This document shows, piece after piece, positions 20,082-29,389 of a DNA stretch of 64,000 nt. Every line of letters starts with the position of its first letter. The stretch's first letter is position 1. Source of the stretch: Flavobacteriales bacterium. GTDB lineage: Bacteria; Bacteroidota; Bacteroidia; Flavobacteriales_F; PHOS-HE28. The DNA lies in contig JADJDP010000010.1 in NCBI GenBank assembly GCA_016702645.1, positions 62,001 through 126,000 on the forward strand, given 5' to 3'. The translations under genes and the position numbers were made by a program. The notes beneath the pieces were generated by a model that saw only the letters and a program-made list of their open reading frames with translations, made no database searches and was not told the DNA's origin.

Positions 20082-22034
20082 GTGACCTCGCTTCGGGCCA
20101 TTTACTTGGTGCTCAGCATCGCCATTGGCTTTGTTTCAATGGCACAAACGGATTCGCTTTGGCGTGTTTGGAGCGACACCGCCAAGCCCGACAGCGCACG
20201 TTTGAAGGCCATTCAGGTGCTTGCTTGGAAGACCGTGTTCGAGCAACCCGACAGCGGTATGGCATTGGCCTACGAACAACTGACGCTGGCCAAGCGTAGC
20301 AAAGCGCCCCTCTCCGAATTCGAAGCCTACACCACCATGGCGGTCGGCAGCAGCATGAAGAGCGACTACACCGCCTCGCTCGGCTACCTTCAGATGTGCC
20401 TGACCACCGCGCAAACCTTGCGGGACCGAAAACGCGAAGCGAACACGTACAGCAATCTGAGCAACGTGTACAAGAACCTGGGCGATCTGCCGCAGGCGTT
20501 GCAACAGCTGGAACGCAGCCTCCGGATCGATACGGAGCTCGAGAACAAGGAGGGCCTTGCCGGAACCTTCAACAACATCGGGAACATCCATACCGAACTC
20601 GGGGATCTGGACAAGGCCTTGGAGAACTACCAGCGCAGTGCGGCGCTGGCCGAGGAACTCGACAACAAGAGAGGTCGTGCGCAGGCGCTGCTGAACCTGG
20701 GTGCCACACACTTGGAACTCGGTGCATTGGACACCGCACTCACCGAGTTCGAACAAAGCCTGGAGTTGTATCGGAGCATGGGCCGCAAGCTGGAAATGGG
20801 TATGGCGTTCAACAACCTGGGGCGGGTGCTTGCACGGTTGGAGCGCATACCGGAAGCATTCGCGAGCCTTGATTCAGCAGAGCAATTGTTGAGCGCCATG
20901 GGTGGTATGCGACAACTGGCCCGCACGCATGTCAATCGCGGGAACCTGTTCCGCCAATTGGGGAATGCACGGAAAGCGATCGCGGCTTGTGCGGAAGGGG
21001 AGCGCATCGCAACTGCGAACGGTCTTCTTCAACAACAACGCGAATGTCTCCAATGCCTCATGCAAGCGCACGAGCTCGCAGGCGACTTCCGCACGGCATA
21101 CCGTGAACAAGCGCGCTACATGGCGGTGAACGATTCACTGTTGGGCCTCAACAACAGCAAGGAAGTCACACGCATGGAAGTGACGCGCTCGTTCCGGGAG
21201 CGCATGCTCGCCGACAGCTTGGACAACGTGCGCCAACGATTTGAACAGGAGCTCGCCTACCAGGAGCAGTTGGGCAACGAGCGTGATCGGCGCAATTTGT
21301 TCCTCATTGCGAGCATCGCGGTGCTGGGCATCGCCGGCGGGTTATGGGCACGGTTGCGCTTCGTGCGTCGTTCGCGTGCCGCCATCCAAAAAGAGAAGGA
21401 CCGCAGTGATGACCTGTTGCACAACATTCTGCCCGTTGAAGTGGCGGCAGAACTCAAGGACAAGGGCCACGCCGACGCGAAGCACTTCGACCAAGTGACG
21501 GTATTGTTCACCGACTTCAAAGGATTCACGGAGGTGAGCGAGCTATTGTCCCCAGCCGAACTGGTGGACGAACTGAACGTTTGCTTCAAGGCGTTCGACA
21601 AGATCATGGGCGAACACCGGATCGAGAAGATCAAGACCATCGGAGACGCGTACATGGCCGCCGGTGGTGTTCCCGAAGCGCGGTCGGGTTCCGCACGCGA
21701 TACCGTTCAGGCAGCGCTGGACATGCAGGCGTTCATGGAAGATCGCATCCGTATCCGTTCGAAGGAAGGGAAACCCGCTTTCCGCATGCGAGTGGGGCTA
21801 GGCCCCGTGGTGGCCGGCATCGTGGGTGACCGCAAGTTCCAGTACGACATCTGGGGCGATGCCGTGAACACAGCGAGCCGCATGGAGAGCAGCGGCGAAG
21901 TGGGCCAGGTGAACATAAGTGCAGCCACCTACGCATTACTGAAGGACGAACCCGATCTGGTCTTCACCCCGCGCGGCTTGGTGCAGGCCAAGGGCAAGGG
22001 CGAATTGGAGATGTACTTCGTAGCCCGTCGCTGA
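20082..22034 (+). CDS. TPR-containing class III adenylate cyclase
   Basis: The protein has 650 aa. A signal peptide or anchor (residues 1-21) is followed by about seven tetratricopeptide repeats (about 100-350, recurrent NLGxxxxxLG), a coiled segment, one transmembrane helix (about 405-425), and a C-terminal catalytic domain. In the cyclase, the metal-binding Asp in LFTDFKGF, KTIGDAYMA and WGDAVNTASRM are all present, with Lys and Asp at the purine-specifying positions, favouring ATP. The TPR part should lie in the periplasm and the cyclase in the cytoplasm. The GTG start at 20082 is needed for the signal sequence; a TATCTTCA box ends 4 nt before it, so the mRNA may be leaderless. Confidence 0.92.
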   Translation: MTSLRAIYLVLSIAIGFVSMAQTDSLWRVWSDTAKPDSARLKAIQVLAWKTVFEQPDSGMALAYEQLTLAKRSKAPLSEFEAYTTMAVGSSMKSDYTASLGYLQMCLTTAQTLRDRKREANTYSNLSNVYKNLGDLPQALQQLERSLRIDTELENKEGLAGTFNNIGNIHTELGDLDKALENYQRSAALAEELDNKRGRAQALLNLGATHLELGALDTALTEFEQSLELYRSMGRKLEMGMAFNNLGRVLARLERIPEAFASLDSAEQLLSAMGGMRQLARTHVNRGNLFRQLGNARKAIAACAEGERIATANGLLQQQRECLQCLMQAHELAGDFRTAYREQARYMAVNDSLLGLNNSKEVTRMEVTRSFRERMLADSLDNVRQRFEQELAYQEQLGNERDRRNLFLIASIAVLGIAGGLWARLRFVRRSRAAIQKEKDRSDDLLHNILPVEVAAELKDKGHADAKHFDQVTVLFTDFKGFTEVSELLSPAELVDELNVCFKAFDKIMGEHRIEKIKTIGDAYMAAGGVPEARSGSARDTVQAALDMQAFMEDRIRIRSKEGKPAFRMRVGLGPVVAGIVGDRKFQYDIWGDAVNTASRMESSGEVGQVNISAATYALLKDEPDLVFTPRGLVQAKGKGELEMYFVARR

Positions 22035-22054
22035 CGACATCCGGTACAAAACCA

Positions 22055-22082
22055 TGATCCCCAGCCTTGCGGCCGGGGATCA
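22055..22082. terminator. Hairpin between convergent genes
   Basis: An 8-bp outer stem (22055-22062 with 22075-22082) and a 3-bp inner stem sit 20 nt after the cyclase stop and 43 nt before the convergent gene's end. There is no long U-tract. Confidence 0.5.
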
Positions 22083-22125
22083 CGCGGTCACGGGCAGGCA
22101 CATACCAAGCCCGTGGCGGATGGGA

Positions 22126-24189
22126 TCAAGGATGCACCACCATGCGCTCCGTCAGGACTGCCACGCCATTGGTGGCCGACACGACGTACATGCCAGTGCC
22201 CAAGGACATGGAACGAAGTACGACGGTGTCACCGCCCTCGACAAGGGTCGTGCGTGTGCTGTGTACGACCTTTCCGGTCAAGTCGTGGATATCAATGGTC
22301 CACGTTCCAAGTTCAGCTCCAGTTGGCAATCGCAGCATGAACTCACCGCCTTGGTTCGGGTTCGGATAGAGCACCAACCGGGTGCTCGTCCCTTGGATCT
22401 CACGAACGGGCATTCGAAGTTCCCCTCCGCCTCCGCCATTGATGGTGAGCGTGCATACATCCCCCCACGGATCAGTGAGCACCGGTAGGATGTGGTCCGT
22501 ACACCAAGTGATACCGCCATCGAAACTGGCACGCACATCCACATTGTAGGTGGTGCCGGGCACCAAGGGATTCGATGGCCAGTTCAGCAACAGGATATAG
22601 TTGTTGCTTGTACGCGTGGTCACCGGCGTACCATCCTGCAACCGGAAACGGAACTGGTACCTATTGGCATTCTGCGACCCATTGTTGGTCACCCGTGCAA
22701 CAGGGCGGGCGACGATGCGGTTGGAGCCGCCCCAATCGCGCGAACTACCACAGCTATAGTGTACGTTGCCCGGAACATCCATCAGCTTGGTGAGCGGGCA
22801 CTGCGCGCGCTGTGTATCCAGTTTCATGCGGCACGCAGGTCCCCACTCGGCGTATGCGCCGTTGGCGCGGCCACGCACCCGCACGTTGTACAATACCGTC
22901 TCCTGCAACTGGTTCCCGCTCCAGCCGTTGATCTTGAAGTGGCATGCACGGGTTGCGCTCATGGTGAGCCCGTTGGGAGTGCTGTGGCTTTGGAACCGCC
23001 GGAAGCTGTAACCACCGTTGGGGTCGTAGAACCAGATCTGGTAGCCACTGTTGGCGTTGTTCGAACCGAATTCGGAGGTCACTGCATCGCTGGGGTTCGC
23101 AACGATGTATTCGTTGTTTCGCCAGTCAAGCTTGTCGCAACTGGTATAGATGAGGCGATCCGTGCCCAACGGCAGGCAGAAGCCCTCGTTGTTGTTGATC
23201 GCACTGAAGCTCCCGCTGGAGAAGTTGACGGTGTTGTCGATGATCCGCTGCCCACCGGCGGTACGCAGCACGTAGCCTCCGCCAGCGATACCATCACCGC
23301 CGTTATCGTAAACCCGCAGCAGGTAGCAGCCATCAGGCAGACAGCACATTTCGGACAGCGTTTGCGCCTCGTCGGTGAATGGTCCACCTGTACAGACCAC
23401 GGCTTCGGTGCCCTGCACCACGATCTCCCAACGGTTCTCACTTCCCAATGCATCCGTGGTGATGGTGAACTCCAGGTTGTTCGTGCATCCACCACCCGAC
23501 CCGGTTGTGAGACCCTTGCTGTAGAGCGAGGAGAGGTCCGTGGCGTGGATAAGCGTGTTCCCTGCGCGCTTGACCTTCGCCGAGGAAGCAGCGACACTGC
23601 GCAAAGCATCCTCCGCATAGAACGTGTAGCAACCACCCGGCGGTAGGTTGATGTTCTCCGTCACCGTGCTATTGGCATCCTCGTATGGGCCACCGCTCGC
23701 CACTACAACGTTCAGCGAGTTCTTCACCGACCATGTGACCGATCCCGGATCCTCGCCAAGGGCGACCTCCACCTCCACATCACCACCAATGGCTGATGCT
23801 GGTGCTTGGTCAAGCTCCACTGTCAAGATGTTCCCATCGGCATCTTCATCCGGTACAGTGTTCACACTGATGATCCGGAACTCCAGATCATCACCCAATT
23901 GCACGTTCGGAACGGCAGGCAACGTAGGCTGCCTTGTTTCACCGGAAAGCGCGGGAACTGCCAGCTGCCAGTCGAAGGAGTTCACTTGGAGCCCGTTCTT
24001 CCAGGTCTCCACCACACAACCGCTCATGGTCTGCGTGCCGATGTTCTTGATGCGCACCACCGGTGTTGCCCCACCCGCACAGGGGTACTTCAGGCCGGTG
24101 TACTCCAGGATCTTGGCGTCGTAGTTGGTTTGTGCCGAGGCGGCGAGGCCGCTGGACAAGATCAACACTGAAAGGAACTGGGTGCGCAT
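22126..24189 (-). CDS. T9SS-sorted secreted protein with pre-peptidase-like repeats
   Basis: This 687-aa exported protein has a signal peptide (LILSSGLAASAQ). It contains a repeated beta-rich unit seen twice around VCTGGPFTDEAQTLSEMCCLPDGCY and SGGPYEDANSTVTENINLPPGGCY. The LPDGCYLLRVYDNGGDGI wording is common in Bacteroidetes secreted proteins. A type A sorting region starts at LVLYPNPNQGGEF and ends RMVVHP. No catalytic motif was seen. ATG at 24189 is chosen over an upstream in-frame GTG because it begins the signal peptide. Confidence 0.85.
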   Translation of the reverse strand: MRTQFLSVLILSSGLAASAQTNYDAKILEYTGLKYPCAGGATPVVRIKNIGTQTMSGCVVETWKNGLQVNSFDWQLAVPALSGETRQPTLPAVPNVQLGDDLEFRIISVNTVPDEDADGNILTVELDQAPASAIGGDVEVEVALGEDPGSVTWSVKNSLNVVVASGGPYEDANSTVTENINLPPGGCYTFYAEDALRSVAASSAKVKRAGNTLIHATDLSSLYSKGLTTGSGGGCTNNLEFTITTDALGSENRWEIVVQGTEAVVCTGGPFTDEAQTLSEMCCLPDGCYLLRVYDNGGDGIAGGGYVLRTAGGQRIIDNTVNFSSGSFSAINNNEGFCLPLGTDRLIYTSCDKLDWRNNEYIVANPSDAVTSEFGSNNANSGYQIWFYDPNGGYSFRRFQSHSTPNGLTMSATRACHFKINGWSGNQLQETVLYNVRVRGRANGAYAEWGPACRMKLDTQRAQCPLTKLMDVPGNVHYSCGSSRDWGGSNRIVARPVARVTNNGSQNANRYQFRFRLQDGTPVTTRTSNNYILLLNWPSNPLVPGTTYNVDVRASFDGGITWCTDHILPVLTDPWGDVCTLTINGGGGGELRMPVREIQGTSTRLVLYPNPNQGGEFMLRLPTGAELGTWTIDIHDLTGKVVHSTRTTLVEGGDTVVLRSMSLGTGMYVVSATNGVAVLTERMVVHP

Positions 24190-24213
24190 CGTGATCACCG
24201 TTTGTTGGGCTTA

Positions 24214-24221
24214 CGAAACTA
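24214..24221 (-). promoter_or_regulatory. -7 box (TAGTTTCG)
   Basis: This TAnnTTYG match on the minus strand is 24 nt before the ATG at 24189 and suggests the gene has its own promoter rather than depending on the upstream receptor. Confidence 0.55.
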
Positions 24222-24267
24222 GGTCCTTCCCGGAGACCGCACTTATAACCTTTGTTAGGGTCCCGGT

Positions 24268-26649
24268 TCAGAACCGAACCGTCACTCCGCCCAGCACATG
24301 GATGGGTGCCTGGGGGTAGAGCCCCACCATTTCCTGTCTTCGCCCTTCGTACACGTAACTGTACACCCAGCCATTGCTCTCGTAGAGTTCGCTGAAAATG
24401 TTGCGCACGGTGAGGTTGACGTCGATGCTGCGGGCTCCCTTGATCCCGAGCAGCGTGATGTTCGCGCGCGCATCGTTCACGAGGTAAGCATCGAGCATAC
24501 GAGCTGCGCTTGAGCTGTTGTCCAAGTATTGCTCCCCCACGTATTTGGTCACGAGCGTGACATGAGCGTGGCCTTTCGCCTCCTTTTCCCAGATGCGGAA
24601 GCTCAGTTCACTGCTGGCGATCGTGCTGGGTGAGAAGGAGAGATCGCTCTCGCTGTATGTCGTGACATCCTGCCCACCATTGTCCCAGTCATCCACGAAC
24701 TCCGTGAAGTTGCGGACCTTGTTCCGGCTGAAGGTGGCGTTGCTTCGCCACTGCAACCAACGGGTGACCTGGACCGCAGCCATCAGTTCCAAACCCGCGC
24801 GATAGCTGCTCTTCACGTTGGTGCGCAACGCGGCCCCAACATCGTTCAACTCGCCGGTCAGAACGAGTTGGTCGGAATAGTCCATGAAGTAGCCGTTCAC
24901 ACCCGCGCTCCATTTGCTCGAACGTTTCTCGTAGCCCACCTCGTAGTCCAGCATCCGTTCACTGTTTGGGCGGCTTTCCGGGGTTGTCTCCTGAAGATCC
25001 TCGCGATTGGGCTCACGATTGCCCACGGCTACCGAAGCGTAGACCTTGGCTCCATCGCGCAAGTGATACAGCAGGCCCGCTTTCGGATTGAAGAACGAAT
25101 AGCGCATGGTCTGCTGCGCACTGGCGAAGTCGCTATTGAAACCAAGGTACGAGTGCTCCACTTGGCGGAACTGGGCATCGCCGAACACATCCATCCGGTC
25201 TGAGAGCTTGTAGGTGAGCTTTGCGAATGCGTTCATGTCCGTCTTGGTCGCATCATCGTTATAGTAGCGATCACCGATGTTCGTGTTCCCTGCGTAGCTC
25301 GCCCAGATCACTTCGCCGAAGTGCGCACCGCGATAGTCGCTGTAGCTGCCACCCAGCACAAGACGATGCGCACCCAATTCGACCTCCGTGCTGAGGTTCG
25401 CACCAGTGAGCGCATTGTCCAACCAGCGCCGCCGGACAATATCGCTCGTGGTGATGGTATCGCCATTGATCAGGGCTGCAGCAATGCCATAGTTGGCGAG
25501 GTCGTCCTCTTCCCGGAACTGTTCGAAGTAACCAGCGCCGTTCACGCGGAATAGCGTGAGGTTGAGCGCTGCGTTCGTTCCCAGCTTCTGATCGAACAGC
25601 AATTGATAATGCGCCTGGTCGTAGTTGTCCACCTCGTTCTCGTAGGTGTAGCCGTTATAGGTACGGTTGGTGTCGATCACCTCGCGCGGTACACCGCCCC
25701 ATGCTTGGTAGGTCTCTTCCTTTCCCCGGAAGGTCACGAAGCGGAGCGAACGCTTCGCACCGATCCATGCACCTTGCATGAAGTAGCTCTTGAGGTCCGC
25801 TGTTGCGCGATCCACATAACCATCACTGGTGATCGATGACAGGCGCATATCGAAACTGAAATGCCCCTTGATCAAGCCGGTGCCCGCGCTCACCGAATAT
25901 CGCTGTGTATTGAACGAGCCGCCGCTCACGCTGAGCAAGCTCCAAGGCTCTCGCTTCACCGATGTGGTGCGCACGTTCACGCTCGCGCCGAAAGCCGCTG
26001 GTCCGTTCGTGCTTGTGCCAACACCTCGCTGCACCTCCACATCTTCTGCACTGCTCACCAAGTCCGGCATGTTCACCAAGAAGGCACCCTGACTTTCCGG
26101 GTCATTGAAAGGCACGCCGTTCACCGTGATGTTGGTACGTGTTCCATCGGTACCTCGAACGCGCATGTAGGTGTAGCCGATCCCCGTACCACCATCACTG
26201 GTGGATACCACGCTCGGTTGGAGGTCCAGGACATAAGGCAGGTCCACCCCGGTGTTGATGCGGTCGAGTACTTCACGGGTCACCAGCGTCCGTGCGAAAG
26301 GCGCGCGATCACCGGCACGCAACACGCTCACTTCGATCCCGTCCAGGATGAACGCGCGCGGACGCAACCGAAAAGTGTACGCACGACCATGTGCGACCGT
26401 GATCATCGTGTCCAGGACCGGATAACCGATGTGGCTGATACGCGCGCGTTGAGGTCCATCCGGCAATCCCACCAACGCGAAGCGCCCTTCAGCGTTGGTG
26501 GCATCGCCGATACCGTCCGTCTCCCCCACTGCAACCTGTGCGTCAGCGAGCGGAGCACCGCTCTCATCCAGCACCACACCTGTGATCATGGATTGAGCGT
26601 TCGCATCGAGCGATGTGGACAGCGCGACAAGAATGATGATGTTCTTCAT
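24268..26649 (-). CDS. TonB-dependent receptor under TPP riboswitch control (probable thiamine uptake)
   Basis: This 793-aa outer-membrane receptor has a signal peptide (LSTSLDANAQ), a carboxypeptidase-regulatory-like N-domain (VVLDESGAPLADAQVAV), a plug (YMRVRGTDGTRTNITVNGVPFND, split here by position 165-190) and a 22-strand-type barrel ending GGVTVRF. Its mRNA leader is a TPP riboswitch, so the transported ligand is probably thiamine or a thiamine phosphate; the ligand is inferred from regulation, not from the protein. The ATG at 26649 follows a rare strong GGAGG ribosome-binding site, which is the reason for this start. Confidence 0.92.
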   Translation of the reverse strand: MKNIIILVALSTSLDANAQSMITGVVLDESGAPLADAQVAVGETDGIGDATNAEGRFALVGLPDGPQRARISHIGYPVLDTMITVAHGRAYTFRLRPRAFILDGIEVSVLRAGDRAPFARTLVTREVLDRINTGVDLPYVLDLQPSVVSTSDGGTGIGYTYMRVRGTDGTRTNITVNGVPFNDPESQGAFLVNMPDLVSSAEDVEVQRGVGTSTNGPAAFGASVNVRTTSVKREPWSLLSVSGGSFNTQRYSVSAGTGLIKGHFSFDMRLSSITSDGYVDRATADLKSYFMQGAWIGAKRSLRFVTFRGKEETYQAWGGVPREVIDTNRTYNGYTYENEVDNYDQAHYQLLFDQKLGTNAALNLTLFRVNGAGYFEQFREEDDLANYGIAAALINGDTITTSDIVRRRWLDNALTGANLSTEVELGAHRLVLGGSYSDYRGAHFGEVIWASYAGNTNIGDRYYNDDATKTDMNAFAKLTYKLSDRMDVFGDAQFRQVEHSYLGFNSDFASAQQTMRYSFFNPKAGLLYHLRDGAKVYASVAVGNREPNREDLQETTPESRPNSERMLDYEVGYEKRSSKWSAGVNGYFMDYSDQLVLTGELNDVGAALRTNVKSSYRAGLELMAAVQVTRWLQWRSNATFSRNKVRNFTEFVDDWDNGGQDVTTYSESDLSFSPSTIASSELSFRIWEKEAKGHAHVTLVTKYVGEQYLDNSSSAARMLDAYLVNDARANITLLGIKGARSIDVNLTVRNIFSELYESNGWVYSYVYEGRRQEMVGLYPQAPIHVLGGVTVRF

Positions 26650-26652
26650 GGT

Positions 26653-26681
26653 CCTCCGTGTTGAACGTCCTTGCACGGAGG
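26653..26681 (-). promoter_or_regulatory. Ribosome-binding-site sequestering hairpin
   Basis: An 8-bp perfect stem (26653-26660 with 26674-26681) contains the GGAGG site (minus strand, 26657-26653) three bases before the ATG. Folding would block initiation. It lies between the TPP aptamer and the coding region and is the likely expression platform, implying translational control. Confidence 0.75.
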
Positions 26682-26697
26682 CGTCCGCCACAGGCGA

Positions 26698-26780
26698 ACC
26701 GGGTTCCCTTCACAGCATTACCTGCGCAGGTTCTACGGGTTTGATCTCAGACCACCGTACGGCGGACACCCCGATGCAAG
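26698..26780 (-). promoter_or_regulatory. TPP (THI-box) riboswitch aptamer
   Basis: The minus strand carries the conserved TPP-aptamer blocks in order: GGGGTGTCCG, CTGAGA (26750-26745), ACCCGTAGAACCTG, GGTAATGCTG and GAAGGGAA. These correspond to the P1, P2/P3 and P4/P5 signature of thiamine pyrophosphate riboswitches. It begins just after a -7 promoter box and ends 48 nt before the receptor ATG. Confidence 0.93.
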
Positions 26781-26786
26781 ACGGCA

Positions 26787-26794
26787 CGAAAGTA
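26787..26794 (-). promoter_or_regulatory. -7 box (TACTTTCG) for the riboswitch transcript
   Basis: This minus-strand TAnnTTYG box places the start of transcription at about 26780, exactly the 5' edge of the aptamer. Its upstream flank is the octamer repeat array. Confidence 0.65.
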
Positions 26795-26830
26795 CATGTG
26801 CCCATGCGACCATGTGGTCCTGTGCCCATG
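26795..26830. repeat. Octamer array, CATGTGNN units (family A, single arm)
   Basis: Four and a half tandem 8-bp units: CATGTGCC, CATGCGAC, CATGTGGT, CCTGTGCC, CATG. It abuts the -7 box of the TPP leader and occupies where the -33 element would lie. Related arrays occur at 30704-30824 and 37255-37371. Confidence 0.8.
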
Positions 26831-26845
26831 AAATTCCAGCTGCGG

Positions 26846-27370
26846 TCAGACCTTGCGCTGTCGCAAAGGATCTGCGATCGCCTTGGAAGCATCGGCCAGT
26901 CGATGTTCGCGATCGCCTTGCATGATGACGTAAGGCTTCTCCAGCCATTTCAACATACCCTCGTAAACACCGAAAAGGCGATCGCGGTCGTGCGGATTTT
27001 CGCGCAACGGATCTGCCTGCCACGGCATGTCAGGCTTGCACAAGAGCCACAAGTCATAGTGCCGCTCTTCGCTTTGCTGCATGATCCATGGATCGCAGCG
27101 GCCGTATTTCTCCTCGCTCCAAATCCGCACCGTGATCACGTCGGTATCGCACACCACCAAACCACTGAACTCCCCGGTGACCATGTCCTCGTTCTCCGCC
27201 TGCGCCTTCGCGATCGCCAACAGATCGGCTTCCACATAGGGTCGGTCCAGTTCCCCGAGGAATTCACGCGCCACTTCGGATACCATCCACGCACGAAGGT
27301 GCAGCATGAGCGCTTCACAAAGCGTGGTCTTGCCACTGCTCTCCGGACCGACAACGGCGATCTTCAGCAT
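26846..27370 (-). CDS. NadR-like P-loop kinase (AAA family ATP-binding protein)
   Basis: This 174-aa protein has Walker A GPESSGKTT at residues 8-16 and the EVAREFLGELDRPY segment characteristic of the ribosylnicotinamide-kinase domain of NadR. A Walker-B-like LVVCDTD follows. It lacks the NadR adenylyltransferase domain. Known NadR-like kinases phosphorylate nicotinamide riboside and trap it after PnuC import. Here it is next to a TPP-controlled receptor with a PnuC-type gene 3 kb away, so a vitamin other than NR, such as thiamine, is possible. The start is the ATG at 27370, six bases after a degenerate TTACTTTG box. Confidence 0.85.
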   Translation of the reverse strand: MLKIAVVGPESSGKTTLCEALMLHLRAWMVSEVAREFLGELDRPYVEADLLAIAKAQAENEDMVTGEFSGLVVCDTDVITVRIWSEEKYGRCDPWIMQQSEERHYDLWLLCKPDMPWQADPLRENPHDRDRLFGVYEGMLKWLEKPYVIMQGDREHRLADASKAIADPLRQRKV

Positions 27371-27470
27371 GCACCCGCAAAGTAACTTTCGGTCACGCTT
27401 CAGGCAGCGCTCGACGACCCACGCCCCGTCATGGACCTGAACAAGACATCGTACACGAAATCCAACGGCC

Positions 27471-29306
27471 ATGAGAACAACCTTCCTCCTCGGTGCCTTC
27501 ATCGCTTCCACGGCAGCGGCCCCGGCCGCCCTGCCGCCAAGTGCCAAGACAACGCTTTCGGACCATCTGCTCGAAGTGAACGCGCAATGGCGGGCGCAAG
27601 ATCCGCGGTCCTTTGATGCACAGGGAACGATCTCTTTCGCCAACGAAGCCGATCGTATCGCGCGGCATTTGCACATGGTGCGCGAACGGCTCACCGCGCG
27701 ATCCGCTGATGGGCTTTCCGCTGAACAGCTGGGCAACCGCCTTTTCCTGTTGACGAAACTGGATGCGTACGCCGATCGCGGTCTCTTCCCACAGAACCAC
27801 GTACTCCCCTATCGCAACCCGGTGTTCATAGATCCACACGGCACAGCTTGCGCCGTGGGCCAGCTGATCATCGAAAGCGGCCATCGCGATCTGGCGGAGC
27901 GCATCAGCAGCGAAATGAACCTTGCGTATGTGCTTGATATGCCCTCCTCACCGCTGTGGCCTGAGATCGCGGCATGGGCGAACGAGCATGGCTTCACTGC
28001 GGAAGAGCTCGCTTGGATACAGCCCGCCTACGGACCGAACCTTCCATGGGCACCGCTCGGAGGCGGCACGAACGGAACCGTGCGGGTGATGAAGAAACTC
28101 AACAACGGTGACGTGCTCCTGGCAGGCGACTTCACGGAAGCGGGAGGAACACCCGCGAACGGCGTGGCCATTTGGAACGGAACGGGCTACACGGCGCTCG
28201 GCGCTGGCGTGCAAGGGATCGTGAACAGCGTGGTGGAGTTCAATGGCGAGATCTACCTCGGTGGTGCAGAGTTCCCCGGCTTCAATGACCTGGCTAAGTG
28301 GGATGGTGCGTACTGGACCTTCAGCATGGTGTTCCAGGGGAAGTACCCGCTGATCAATGCACTGCACGTTCACAACAACACGCTGTACGCGGCCGGTGCC
28401 ATGAGCGGGTTCGCAGGGAACACCGACTTCGTTCAACGCATGGACGGCTCGACCTGGTCGGCGGTGGGCAGCGCGTTCGATGCTCCCGTGCATGCACTGG
28501 CCACGCACAACGGAACGCTGATCGCCGGTGGTGCGTTCACAAGCATCCAAACACCCTCCCTACCTCCTCCGGTGCTGCATGTGGCCGAACTCGAAGGCAA
28601 CGAATGGGGCCAGCATGGTGACGGGCTCGATGCCACCGTGCGCACCCTGCTCGATGTGAACGGCACACTTTACGCCGGCGGCGATCTCTACGCCAACATC
28701 GCGCTCGCATTCGGCCTTGCGCGCATCGAACAAGGCGGGGCCACCTGGGAACACTTGCTTCCGAACCATGTGAGCTATATGCCAGCTGGTGCAGGACCAA
28801 CTTGGATCGGTTCCCTTGCGGACCACAACGGCGAGATCTACTTCGGAGGGAACTTCAGCATAGCGCCATTGCTCGGCACCTACGGCAACAACCTCGGGCT
28901 GTTCCACGGGGAGGGGGATTCGGTGGAGGCGTTGATCCTGCTGGACCAGCAAGTGAACTGCGTTGCCATCCAAGACCAGCACTTGCTCATAGGGGGTGCG
29001 TTCCAAGCAGCATATCCATATGCAGCGATGCTTGACCTCACGACCGGGATAGCTGGGGCAGGGCGACTCGACTTCACGCTCGCGCCGAACCCGACGACCG
29101 ACATGCTCCGCATGACCCGTGGAGACATGGATACGGAACGCATGTCCATCACCATCACCGATGTTTCCGGGCGTGTGATCACCACACCCTTGCAGCGGAG
29201 TGCGGAGAACATCACCATCGATGTGCGCAGCCTGCCGGCAGGCTGCTACCAAGTTCGCCTGGATGCTGGCGGCACCGTGAGCGCCCAACGGTTCGTGAAG
29301 CAGTAG
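27471..29306 (+). CDS. T9SS-sorted secreted protein with kelch/propeller-like repeats
   Basis: This 611-aa protein has a signal peptide (MRTTFLLGAFIASTAAA). A helical N-domain (about 25-185) contains FIDPHGTACAVGQLI. A run of about eight propeller-like repeats (about 190-520) follows with recurring LGGGTNGTVRVM, LYAAGAMSG, LIAGGAF and LYAGGDL units. A T9SS type A sorting region starts FTLAPNPTTDML and ends RFVKQ. It is probably displayed on the cell surface; ligand unknown. It is transcribed away from the NadR-like gene and followed by a strong terminator. Confidence 0.87.
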   Translation: MRTTFLLGAFIASTAAAPAALPPSAKTTLSDHLLEVNAQWRAQDPRSFDAQGTISFANEADRIARHLHMVRERLTARSADGLSAEQLGNRLFLLTKLDAYADRGLFPQNHVLPYRNPVFIDPHGTACAVGQLIIESGHRDLAERISSEMNLAYVLDMPSSPLWPEIAAWANEHGFTAEELAWIQPAYGPNLPWAPLGGGTNGTVRVMKKLNNGDVLLAGDFTEAGGTPANGVAIWNGTGYTALGAGVQGIVNSVVEFNGEIYLGGAEFPGFNDLAKWDGAYWTFSMVFQGKYPLINALHVHNNTLYAAGAMSGFAGNTDFVQRMDGSTWSAVGSAFDAPVHALATHNGTLIAGGAFTSIQTPSLPPPVLHVAELEGNEWGQHGDGLDATVRTLLDVNGTLYAGGDLYANIALAFGLARIEQGGATWEHLLPNHVSYMPAGAGPTWIGSLADHNGEIYFGGNFSIAPLLGTYGNNLGLFHGEGDSVEALILLDQQVNCVAIQDQHLLIGGAFQAAYPYAAMLDLTTGIAGAGRLDFTLAPNPTTDMLRMTRGDMDTERMSITITDVSGRVITTPLQRSAENITIDVRSLPAGCYQVRLDAGGTVSAQRFVKQ

Positions 29307-29322
29307 GTCGCAGTATTTTCCT

Positions 29323-29360
29323 GTGCGGCGCCGATGGAAGCATCGGCGCCGCACTTTTTT
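29323..29360 (+). terminator. Rho-independent terminator
   Basis: A perfect 14-bp stem (29323-29336 with 29341-29354), GAAG loop and a run of six T (29355-29360). It lies 16 nt after the T9SS gene stop; the T-run is on the plus strand. Confidence 0.92.
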
Positions 29361-29389
29361 GCATCCCGCGTGTTCCTTTGCGCAACCGT

